DNA of 64,000 nucleotides from Eimeria necatrix (taxonomy: Eukaryota; Apicomplexa; Conoidasida; Eucoccidiorida; Eimeriidae). The stretch is taken from NCBI RefSeq assembly GCF_000499385.1, contig NW_013651754.1:1-64000 (forward strand), written 5' to 3'. The notes beneath the pieces were generated by a model that did not search any database, had not been told where the DNA came from, and saw only the letters and a list, made by a program, of their open reading frames with translations. Shown piece after piece: positions 35,941 to 47,036 of the stretch (its first letter is position 1; each line of letters starts with the position of its first letter). The position numbers and the translations under genes were made by a program.

Positions 35941-38900
35941 AATTCCCCTCTATTCTGTGGTTCTTCTTAACGACGTGCCTTTCCTTTCCAGCTCACTGAG
36001 GCTGCCACTACAACCGTACCACAGTCACGCGAGTCAGAATGTGTGCACTGGCTGTTCATGCACAGCGTTGAGGGGACTATGGTTTTGCATGCGTGTTGTT
36101 GCGTTTGGTGTTATTGTGGTCCACACCTCTTGTAAAATTTTGTTCACATTGTCTCTCTGGGGCACATTCATGCAGCAATAGCGTGCCGCGGACGTCTGGC
36201 AATTACGCTCCTTATCGCTTGGCTCATTTCTAGCGGTTCCTTTCCCTGCGAAATGAACAAAAGTCTTGTGCATCTGGCAGCTCATGAGCGGACGCACTGC
36301 CGATACATTAACTCATGCGGAAGGGATGCGAGGAGTTGTAGGCCGAGGTCAGGCGACTACAGGGAGTTTCCGCGCCAATGCCCTACTGCCTTTTACGAAA
36401 AATAGCTTTAGTGTGCATTCCTCTGTTGGGCATCCACGGCACTGGCAGTGGATGCTACAGCGCCCTAGAGAACTTTCACTGGTGTCAGCTCCCCGAAGAA
36501 GCCTTTCTGGTGTCCTGTTAGCCGCTTGGTGTGATGCTCCTGGAGCAGAAAAGGCCCTCTCTGATGCCGTGTTAGCCGCTTGGTTTGATGCTCCTGGAGC
36601 AGAAATGGCAGTTGCTCTTCCTACAGTGAGAATATGCTCAGCAAACCCTGTAGTGCCGGGCACTGCAAAGAAACACGAGCGTGATCTTCTGAAGTGGCCA
36701 AAATCAATCGTAAGACTGATCAACTAAAATATAGGCCATATTTTTGAGCAGGCTAGAGCGATTAGAGTGGCGTGGCCCTGTGCACCATGCTTCACGGCCC
36801 AGGCTTGAAGCAGGCAATGACACTGTAGCTGGTCACAGGACATGTTCAGGAGCCGAGGTGAGGGGTGCTTCCTACAACAACTAGTCGCATCCGAAATACT
36901 TTGGACCGCTTAAACGGTACTTAGTGAGTGAGCCTGTTCAACAGATTTGAAGAAGTGATGGCATTATTGAGCCATATACACCCATACAATTGCACAGCAA
37001 CTATATATCAACTCTCAAACCATGCCATACAGTGCGGGCACACAAAACTCAGAGTCGCGACAGGTAAACTGAATTTCGTTCTGTTGAAGAAGGTACGGAA
37101 ATCTAGGAGCATGCACCTAAGAGAAACCCAAGAGAAAAGTAAAAACAGAAGAGGGCATGGCTGCCTCAGTAACATCCAAGGTCCCACGGCTCATTGATAG
37201 AGTCCAACATCGGAAATTGGACAGTGCCGGCAGAATTCTTACAGCGGGCCAAGTAAGACGCGATACGGGCTTGTGGGACAAATGGAAAAGTGAGAATGTT
37301 CCTACGCTTGGCACGAATGGAGCATATAAAGTCAGGGATACCTCGTAGTGGATGGACAATGGAAATAAGTCAAAAATAAAACGAACACCGCTAAACTACT
37401 GTCCCAGGTCTCTTTCGTTGCGTGTCTTGGGAAGTAATAATGGCCTCCCCTAACAGAGGGAAAGTGTAAGGACGATCTAACACAGTACAAAGACAGCTGC
37501 TTGCTGCTATTAGCTCAAGGGCGTCTTTCATGAGACGTTAGGAAGCGGCACACAGGAGAAATATCTAGATAAGGCGCCAGGACTGGAGATATTTGGTCCT
37601 GTGAGAGGCGACGCCTCAGATGGAGTCAGTAAACACAGAATGGTATCAATTTCTCAGTGCTCAGTCTTTGCTGGAGACGAATAAGAGAAACATAGTGCGA
37701 ACCTCAATGGAGCAATAGCAACAAGATACGATCAGCATTGCTCGAGCGCTAGTCTGCAACTCCAGAAATATGAGGTCAAGAAAACAAAAGCGACAGCAGT
37801 ATATGAAATCAGCTCACATTCACGAACAGAAGTTTGCCATCAAGCGCAGAAACTGGATCAGGAGGGACTGCTGGACAGTCAGCGTAGGAGTTGAAAACAG
37901 TGCTAGCTCGAAGCCAGGTGCCCGCCTCCTACGATTAGTTTCCAATGTGCCTTACTGGTGGCGAAAGCAACAAAATGAAGAGCAGAGTAGCGAAAGCCGT
38001 GGCACAATGTGCAATATGGAAATGAAAGCAACCGTACAAGTTCAGATCACTGGCCACTTACCAGTACTGTTGTCAGCCAATGGTGCGTCAACAGGCAACA
38101 TTAGCTCGGCCATTGCAGAGCTATGGCTCTAGTCTTGGCCATCCCCTAGTAAATTCGTGTTCACAATGGTTAACGACGCGCCTTTGCATATTGGCAATAT
38201 AGCGATAAAACTAACGGTGCGCTGTGGGCTTTAAGGTTTTCGGGTGAGCTTTTCTGGGAGTCTTCCTGTAGGATCTGCTATTTGGAATGATTGGTTTACA
38301 CGACATACGACAGCCTGGCAGAAACAATGTGGTAAGCTAAGAACCTAAGTGTATCGCAGATGGTAAGAACCACTTGTAGTACGCGTGAGCTAAACATGAA
38401 AAAAACACGACTGTCACGAAGGGGGGAGAATAAAGTCACGCGCAGAGCAGGCAGGTGGCAAAATCCCACGAAAGGTGATGTACATGAATTTGGAGGTGGC
38501 TAGACTCCCAGTTCGAAAATTTAACAGTTCGAGTTGCATTCGAGAGCAAAGCTTAAAGTGGGTATGGAGAGGTCAGTATGGCAAGCATGCATGAGCTCGG
38601 ACCACCTCTGTGATTTTGCGCAAGCACTTAACCTCACACTGGCTCTCTCCTCGTTGGCCAGTGACGTTGCCACATGTCTCCATGGAAAACGGCAAGGGAT
38701 TTCCATATGTGCTCTCCCGGTGCGCAACAAGGCAGGGCCGCAATAGCCCGTTTTTACTGTGCCATAAGGGCGAAGCGTGCTGAATGACGAGCAGCCGTCA
38801 TGGTCCTGCACTGTGCTTGTCCGCTCTCTCTTTGATGAAGAATTGCAAGCAGTATTATCGTCGGGCACAACCAACGGTGCACCTCTCGTATTGGATTGAA

Positions 38901-40388
38901 AACAACCAGCATTCTCTCGATTCCAGAAAATAGTGGATACAATCGTTTCCACCGCTTGCTCCAGAGTGTCTGTTCGTTTCGTGTCGTTAAGCAGCCTGCC
39001 ACTGCTTGACGGCAAATTTTACGTCCAGTGCCGCCTTGATCTATTGGAAGCTTACGCGGCTGTCTCTTATTTACATTCCGCTTCACGTGAACGAATTCTT
39101 ATACCAGCATGTTGAAACCTGGAGGGATTTTTTGCCGTTTCGGTGTGCTGCATTTACTTGCCTGCTACATCTTGGTAGTCTGCCACCACTGGCAAAACTT
39201 TCCTGCAGGTCGCAAGATAGTCTGTAGCCATGTGAATTAAGATTACGATTGTGCCTTGGTTCATTTCTAAGACTGCATGTTCCGCCATTGTTTTGTGTTG
39301 CTGGTCGTCGTCGCCTGTGCTCACTTGATCCCCAATAGCGCTGTGTTCTTCTGTTGCTCAGTAGTACAGAAACCATTTCGAGATTCCGCTAAATGCAAGC
39401 GCTCTGGTAGCTACACTTGTGGGGCTTAATCGCTCTCAAACAGAAGGCTCTATAGCATTGCAGAGTAGCAGTGGCGACTGCAAGATATGTGTGTTGGGCC
39501 ACTGCGCTTCCTCATATTCTGCAGGGGGAACAGCAAACATAGCACAGCTGATCGTAAGGCCAGGGTTCATCAATTTTGAACGGGGATACGGTAAGGAGAA
39601 GTCTCTAACAAAACTCACCATGGCTTTCCTGTTTACTTGTTCGAAATTGGAAAGTTCTCTCCTTTACAGTCACCTATGATCTGGCAAGAGCCAGGGCCTT
39701 TTAGGGACAAGCTTTCTAAGAATGATTTATGCGTAGAATAACAAATGCTGCAACCTTATGGGGTTGTACTGGCGCAACATTGTAGAGCTACGCACTACAG
39801 GAAGGTCTGCCAGGTAAATGAGATTCATTAGCTGCGAATTCATTTTGAAGCTGCAACACTAGTTCGCTTACTCAAGCATCTTGAGCCCCCAATGATAGTT
39901 CATCCCCAAAGCGACGTTGCTTCTATGACCCTGAAACTATGTTATTTCTCAGTGTAGCCTGTAAAACGATGGGGTGCCGAAGTTGGTGATACTGGTGGGT
40001 GTCACAGCTAATGCGGAATTTGACCGAAGAATCCGAAAGTAGTCGAGCCAAAGATAAGAGCTCCCTTCAATGCTCTAAAAACAGTTCATATGTATTGCTC
40101 GCAGCAGTCGCTATCGCGATTTTAGACCACCGAAAGAGCTCTCTTCGTTGCCCGGTCATACGAGATGTGGGACCGCTGCTAATGAGGTGGACCAGAAGGT
40201 GCTGCAATAACTTCATTTTATAGTGCTTCTGAGGGTATTTATTAATACAAATCTGTATTGACAAGAACGAGAACAGTTCGGGCGAAGGAAGGCCATAGGG
40301 ATGCTTCCATCGGGTGCGATCCCACGTAAACGCCTGTGTATAATGTTGTCAGTGCGCAAGGAAAACGTTTTCTGTCATTTTTCCTTGT
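35941..40388. other. Gene-poor stretch
   Basis: About 4.4 kb with no supported gene. The CAG-type repeats stop abruptly at its left side. The longest frame (36266-36727, plus) contains only a short internal duplication and no recognised domain. Confidence 0.5.
36516..36611. repeat. 54-bp-period tandem duplication
   Basis: A segment of about 40 bases beginning tgttagccgcttgg at 36516 recurs at 36570 with two or three differences. The period is 54 bases, a multiple of three. It lies in a 153-codon open frame, but there is no other evidence that it is coding. Confidence 0.75.
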
Positions 40389-40825
40389 ATGCCGCCGGAA
40401 AAGAGCTCCGGAAGGGTCGTGGTCATCCGTTTACTAGGGCCATTACCCAAAATTGTTTATGGAATTCCGTTTGCCGTGGTCTTTATTACCTTCTTTGCGA
40501 GTTGTGCACGATCAATCCCCTCAGATAAGCTACAGGTGCCATCTTTGGCATTCATGTGGTATTGCCGGCAGCAATAGTGTCTAATAATGGTCCACAGCCC
40601 GTAGTGGTTATATGGCGTTAGTTTTCCAAGATTAAGGAAGTACGCAAGAAGTACTGTAGGCCAAGTCACTTCAAGAAATTCTTGTAGTGATTATTTATCT
40701 GGAAGCGCCTTTTGTCAGTGAGGATGGCCACGAATGGGACCTTCGCCCGTAGCATGGGCCGTTAACTCGGCAATGCATACGGGGCTAGGCCTTAAATACA
40801 TTTTGTTTTATGATTGCAGAGCTGC
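40389..40825 (+). pseudogene. Second retroelement relic: integrase fragment
   Basis: The frame from 40389 reads VVVIRLLGPLPKIVYGIPFA and continues AVVFITFFASCARSIP, matching the start of a Ty3/gypsy integrase core (D..GPLP.T..G..Y..V.ID.FS.W...IP), with the first catalytic Asp lost. After a frameshift it reads LPAAIVSNNGPQP (about 40560-40605; the 'P..IVSDNGPQF' motif). After stops, VAWAVNSAMHTGLG (about 40755-40800) matches the 'WAvNss.h..tG' block. This text differs from the first element, so it is a separate lineage or insertion. Confidence 0.65.
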
Positions 40826-41610
40826 TTTATAAACAGCTTGTGTAGTGCGCAGACACTACAATAGGGCTCGCTGGTGAGCTATAGAGGATAGCTAACTGAT
40901 GACATATAAGCGGTTAAGAGGTTGAGACGTGGACTGAACGCTGTAACCTCTTACTAGTGAAATAGAAACGCAATTCGTTAGCAGATTAACCTGTATGAAC
41001 TAGAAATTGTTGCGAGTGCCCTAAGATTGGGGATGCCGACAACGCCGGCACCGGTGCGCGTCACATCCTCACCGGACCAGCAAAGCAAGAACCATAAGAA
41101 GTGACTTTTATGAAATACGGTTTTTGGGAACTTGAAACAAAATTGTCTTTTTAATAATTTAGTAGACGTTACGAGACCGATGCTTCTGTAGAAGAGAAGA
41201 TTTCTTAGAGCGCCAGAGTTGTGGGTAGTGCAGCATCGTAGACGCTGTAGAGAACGCATTGTACTGCAGCTTGTGCCTGGGATGTCCTCCGTTTGACTAA
41301 GGTGTGTTAACAGCGGCTATCCTATATTTGGCACTCCAGGATATACTCATGCAGTATTCGGCTGGTGCTGCGGGCAACGAGAAGCGAATTCCCAATGATT
41401 CAATGCGTTCATATTTTCAAAAGTGCTACGCTTTGGGTCAAAGCTCATGTGGTTAGACTGTGAATGCTGCCTATTCAAGCTCGCACCTTTCCACATGCCC
41501 GTAGGTGGCTGCTGGCACGTTTACCATTTGGACCATGTATCCATTCCAGCTTTTCGCGTCCAAGTAATAGTTACACGCAACCGTACGAGTTTACGGATTC
41601 CGTAAGGGAA

Positions 41611-41811
41611 TCAATATTCCTGCCCAAGTTGATTAATTCCAACCTTAGGGGGCCTCCAGCTAGCTAACAAATACTGGGGTGCCCCTAGGCTGCTAGTGTG
41701 GGACAACACGTTCTCTGCTTCCACTTCGGTACCTCCTGGCGCACGAATAGGGCGACCTTCTGACAAATCCTCTATATTCGACATATATCTCGTCATCCTT
41801 CGAGTCTGCAA
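41611..41811 (-). pseudogene. Possible chromodomain-like retroelement relic
   Basis: The reverse-strand frame reads RPIRAPGGTEVEAENVLSH followed by GAPQYLLASWRPP. This resembles the chromodomain at the C-terminus of chromovirus integrases (EVE.IL.HR...G..YLV.W.G). The match is short and could be chance. It is on the strand opposite to the integrase fragment at 40389, so it would belong to another insertion or an inverted piece. Confidence 0.35.
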
Positions 41812-43528
41812 GTCGAACCTTAGAAGGCGAGAATCCTAGTTCTGACTCTCCTGACCCACTTGAGGCTATGCCCCACACCAGTGCCGGCGTCATCGCCTAC
41901 CTCACTTTTACGGTATTTACAGACACTCGTGGTCTACGCATGCGATTTTGCTTATAAATTGACTTACTGCGTTACTGATAAGAAGTTATCCGCATTCTTT
42001 AAGAGTCCTAAACTCTTATAGACCACCGGCTAGCTAACATCTCAAGGTCATTAGTAAGCCCTCTTGTAGTACCTGCGCAGTACAAGGGCTCTGCAGTGAG
42101 ATGCAGCTAAGCTGCAACTCTTGTACAGTAGAGATTCTTCTTGGCTAGTTTCATCTTTGAGCGCCTGTAAAGGAAATAAGGCCGCTATGGCTTTCGTCCA
42201 GTGGCAGCCGGCAGGTTCAAAGCAAATGTGGATAGGAAAAGGCGCTAGCTGCATTCAGCAGAACCATTCAAGGAAGGACTGCGTCGGCCTTTGTAGTTAG
42301 CAAGTGAGGCCTGCTTAGCCCGTATCTGGATCACACCCCAACGCAGGTACGGGGGCGACTTGATACGCTACTTTCCAGTTATTGGTGGTAAATATGACCC
42401 ATAGTCTCGTAAAAGTGCAAAGTATATTGTAAAGCATGGCATTTCCGTCTGTTTACGGTTCTATGCGTATATACAGACACAGACCGAACGCTTCGCATGC
42501 AGTTCTCCATTGGTTTCCGTCACGGTTACGTACGCGAAATGAAGCATCAGGTTATCTTTGTGTGCATCTATCCAAAATGTAACACTTCAGTTGAGCTCAT
42601 GTAAGAGCTGCCGATATTTATGGAATCCTGAGCGCCATTCTTGGAGTTCCAGAAGGCGTCTGCAGATCGAGACTCATCGCCTGTCTCTGTCATGAGGCCC
42701 GACTGAACAGTTAACACCAGCAACTACAGTTTTAGCAAAACTGTTGCAGAGTGGCCTTATTTTGGATTGAACTCCAACGTAAGAAATTTGGAACCAAATT
42801 AGCTCTGTTTCTGTCTTCGTGCCGCTGCCGAAGTCAAGGAAGGTTTGGGGGCAGGCTGAGACCGTTGTATATTGCGGAGCAGCACGCAAAAGTGGAAGAA
42901 ACCAGGCTCACTTACCTTAAATGTTCGAAGTTCCCAAAAAGAACGCATTTTTTATTTTCCATAAGATTTTTTATGAATCTGAAGGGTAGTTGGAATTGCA
43001 TATGCCACGTAGGCGACGCTGCAATACTGTGTCTGGTCTGCTTCGAGCCGCTCGAGTTACTCTGAAGGCATTCAGCACGTAGAGCCTCGAAGTGCAGCCT
43101 TGTGGCCCAGTGTCACTCTGCATGAAATTTTTAGCTTTACCCTGGGTTTGCCCCGTCTTAGCCGGGAGAATCAGTTCAGGTGGGTGCGGATCCCGTGTCG
43201 GGCCTTCACGAAGATCTTGCCTTTCGTTGCCATTTCGTTGCACTCGCCCTTTTCCATCTATGTGTTTCCGAACTCTGGAGGGAGAGACATGCAAGGGGGA
43301 GACATTTCTTCCCTCCTTTATCATTTGCATATTTGTGTCTTGCGGAGTTTAGCTTCATATCCGCTTATTCAAACAACCCCTAGACTTCGGCTCCGCTTTT
43401 CCTTGCCCAGCTCTCCCACCACAGTTTCATAAACAACCCCCACTGCCACCTTGTTGCGATTCCATGGGTCCTCATGCACTGAAAACGGCTGGTAGGAACT
43501 TAGGGTGGTTTCTCCGGGCTTCAGCAGC
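41812..43528. other. Gene-free stretch upstream of the EGF protein
   Basis: About 1.7 kb with no supported gene. The right part should contain the promoter and 5' UTR of the gene at 43529. Confidence 0.4.
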
Positions 43529-45142
43529 ATGAGGCGGGCTGCTTTGCTGCTGCAATGCGCAGCAACTGCAGTACTAGCAGGAGCCGAACCACCGGTTGGA
43601 GGGTTCTTGAGTTTGTTTTATTTCAAATTCCTCGTTTTCAGCTTCGTGGAGGCCAACAATTTGCCGTCTTCATCTTTTCAGTCACCAATCAATGCCATTT
43701 TCAGCAGCAGCAGCAGCGGCAGCAGCCCTGCCAGCTTGGAGGCAGGCCACAGCAGAACGTTTGGTGTCAGCAGCAGCTTCAGCAGCAGCCTCATTGACAG
43801 CAGCAGCAGCACCGGCACAGCCGAAAGCACAGTCTCCAGCAGCACTGACAGCACAGCAACTACCAGCACCACTACGACGAGCACCAGCACCACTACCATC
43901 AGCGGCAGCACCAGCAGCACCAGCGCCGGCAGCACTGGCAGCAGCAGCACAACAACAGCTGCCCCGCAGCAGGCGTTGTCAGATGAAGAGCGCATAGCGC
44001 AGTTGATTGCCGAGGACACTCCGAAGTTAGATTGGTCTATAACAGAGGGCTGGACTCTGCCTGAAAACAACATTTACCGAAACTATCTGTGCCGGTTCTC
44101 AGCCCTCAGCGCTCCTTGCTGGGATTCAATTGGCCTCTACGGCAGCAAACAGTTCAAGGGCTGGCCAGTGCCCCTGTACTGCCCGCCTGGGAACTGCTGC
44201 GCCTCCGACGTAGATGAACTCATTTGTATGAGTTCCTGCACGGGGGGGGGCTGGGCCGTCATGAGTTCGTCGGAGTGCAATTGCAGCAAACATCAACACA
44301 AGTGCCCTCAAAACACTGTCTGCGACGAACAAGACACTGGCAACTACGGCGGCGTCTACTGCCGCTGCAAAGACGGCTACGTCGGCGACGGGGTCACCTG
44401 CTACCCCGACCCCTGTGCGGACTCCACCAAAAATAAGTGTTCTCCAGGAACCTGCAAGAGCAGGCCAAACGGCAGCGCCTACTGCAAGTGCCCCGAAGGG
44501 TACACCTGGGACGGGACAGATCCCTACAAACCCACATGCGCGTTTGCTAGCATGTGCGACGGGGATCCTTGCGGGCCCCCCGAAGCTGTACTGGAGTGCA
44601 GGACTGACAAGGCCTTTGAGTACACCTGTGTTTGCCGCCCGGGGTACGAATTCGGCACTGAGGGCACGGTAAAGAAGTGTATCGCTGCACAAGCCACGGT
44701 AACCTGCGCCGACGAACCCTGCGGCACGGAAGGACTGCTGTCGTGCACAGACACCGCAGAAGGCCCGGAATGTGTGTGTGACAAGCACTACAGACTGGTG
44801 ACCGAGCAGCGGAAAAAACGGTGCATCTTCTCTCCCTGTGAATTCGATCCCTGTGGGGATTCCACCGCAGCTAAGAGCTGCGAGCCCGGAATTTCGACCT
44901 ACACTTGCGTCTGCAACAAAAACTACAAGCTGGACACTATCGACGGCCAGCCGAAGTGTGTGGAGGACACGGTCGATCTTATCCCTTTCATCATAGGGGC
45001 AGCAGTTGTGGGCGTGCTGCTGCTGATAACTCTCATCAGCTGCTTCGTCTTGCGGAGACGAATGCTCAGCCGCAACGCGTTCGAGGCCTACGCACAAGAC
45101 AACCTCGAAGTGTCCATGGGGGCACACCAAGATGGCATCAAC
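43529..45142 (+). CDS. EGF-repeat, Ser/Thr-rich single-pass membrane protein (microneme or surface type)
   Basis: About 538 residues in this exon. The start at 43529 gives a signal peptide (MRRAALLLQCAATAVLAG); an ATG 24 bases upstream is less likely. A Ser/Thr spacer (residues about 50-145) probably carries O-glycans. A Cys-rich segment (YLCRFSALSAPC...YCPPGNCC) precedes five to six EGF-like units, e.g. NGSAYCKCPEGYTWDG, CVCRPGYEFG and YTCVCNKNYKLD. One TM helix (LIPFIIGAAVVGVLLLITLI, about 484-508) and an Arg-rich stop lead into a cytosolic tail with AFEAYAQDNLEV. The layout matches apicomplexan microneme adhesins; small residues in the TM could suit a rhomboid protease (inference). The 3' end is unresolved: a perfect GTAAGT donor follows 45142, but reading through it stops at 45166 as SSSAWM. 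Confidence 0.75.
43700..43975 (+). repeat. AGC/ACA triplet repeat coding a Ser/Thr stalk
   Basis: Interrupted AGC, ACA and ACC triplets encode the Ser/Thr spacer of the EGF protein. They resemble the CAG repeats elsewhere but are read in the AGC phase. Confidence 0.8.
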
Positions 45143-47036
45143 GTAAGTTCCAGCGCGTGGATGTAGTCCCCAAAGCTGTCCCAGCGGACACCAGAGAAGC
45201 AGCTCGTGCTGCACAGTGCGACGCGGAAGCAGCAGCTACGTTTTCGGGTATCGGTGGGACGGCCAGGAATTGCCCTCATCTGGGTAGAGCCACTTGTGGG
45301 GGAAATAAAAAACAGCGCGTATGCGTCCAACTTACGGAGAATGGCATTTAAGACCCGTGTTGTAGCAGCTAGCAGACGGAGGCAGAAGGCCTCGAAGGCC
45401 AGCAGCATCTGCATGCCGGTGGCATCTTTGTTTTTGTAAAACTGTTGGCTTCGGACAACCCCTAATCTATTATAGTTTCGAGTAAATGTGCAGCTCGCCT
45501 CCTTATTGGGAGACGAGTTCTGACGAGATTGCTGATGATGACTGTTGCGCGTTTACGTCTCTCCTCATTTGTCCTTTTACGTTTACTTTTATAGTTGTCT
45601 AGAGGTGGAACGTGGCGTTACCACCCTTGCTGCTGCTAAGCAGCATGTGCAAGAAGCACGAACACAGGCTCATTTCCCCTTCCAGTTCTTTCCCAGCTCT
45701 TGTTTTCAGTCCACGCGAAACTGTGAGATAAGCCACACAGAAATACAGATAGACTGGGAAGGAGCGGAAGCGCCAGCATACAGAAAGCAGCTAGCAATAG
45801 AAGAGCGCACAGAGGCAAGAAGGGAAGCGCCAATACCGCAAAGGGGTAGCAGACAGACAAATGAACGCTAAAGGCAAGCACATGTATGAGAATGGAAATT
45901 CACTTGCGCAGAAACGCGCAAACCGCAAGCAGAAACACGACGCTCTCTCACAAGATGAGCACAACAGGCACGAGCAGAAAGCAACGAGCGGTTGCTTCCC
46001 ACCGCCCTTGCCTTGAGCTTGTCTCAACGGAGCATCTCCCAGTGTCTTTCTGTTCTTTTCGCTCTTATTGTGCTGTAGATTGTATCACTGTCCATGTGTA
46101 AGTGTACTTCCTGCGTTTGTGTCGCTGCGTGAATGCTGCAACGGTACTGCCTATTGTGCAGCTCCCACGCCGCACATACTAGCAGAGGAGGCCCCATTTT
46201 CCTTAGGAACTCATGCGTCTACACTAGATAGAACAGACTTGCACATTAAGCGTATGCAATTGAGCGAGGAGGCCCTCCCACCACTAGATGTGAGGAGTGC
46301 AGGACCCTTCAAACCTATGGGGACCCACTTTAGGGCTGTCTACACCTGCTCAGCCAAAACAGGATGTGTTTGGCTCCAGAACAGCCCGGATTGTTCTAGT
46401 CTGTCGAGCCTGTCTAATTGCCCGCAGCAGAAGCTGCTGCTGCTTACTTGCTCAACGGCCGATGCACTGCAGCATCTGCGGTGTTGCTTCAGCGGCTAGA
46501 GTTCCGTCTGAGAGCCCCTTTGCGATAAAAAGAACTCTAAAATAAGTGACAAGATTTGTAGGAAACTGTTGGTGTCTTTCTACTTCGTTTCAGGAACATG
46601 GGGCTTCGGACGAATCGCCACAGTAGCAGCGGCTGCTGCTGCTGTTGCTTCTGCTGCTGCAGGTGTTGCTTGCTGCTGTTTGGCAGCAACTGCTTGTGTG
46701 GCTCCCTGGACTTTGTTTGTATTGTTTAACGTTTTTGTTGGTTTTATGTATGCACATTGGGGGTCTTGGGGGTTCCTCATACCTTTTGCTGCCTATCGCA
46801 CGAAAGCGCAACTTGCTGTTGCTGCTCCCTCCCACTGTAGCCGCTGAAATTCGCGGATGATTGTGGGACCCTCGGGCCGTTGGCTATGATTTCTGCATTT
46901 AAATTTGCTTGAGGAGCCGTCCTGTGAGACACTGTTGGTAGTGGGAGACTCTCCACGGGCACATAGGACGACGCCCAGGAGAGGGGAAGGGCCCCCCTTT
47001 GGGGCCCCGCGGATTGTGCTGTCATTCAGTTCAAGT
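45143..47036. other. 3' end of the EGF gene and intergenic region
   Basis: This stretch should hold a small last exon of the EGF gene (candidate acceptors at 45195 and 45216, both in phase 0) and UTRs. The rest has no recognised gene. CTG-type triplets reappear near 46430 and 46640. Confidence 0.4.

Noticed and set aside
44126..45214. Reverse-strand 362-codon frame opposite the EGF gene
   Set aside because: Shadow of the Cys-codon-rich EGF repeats.
46569..46847. 92-codon Ala/Val-rich hydrophobic frame
   Set aside because: It arises from a CTG/GCT tract and adjacent T-rich sequence; no signal, partner exon or domain.
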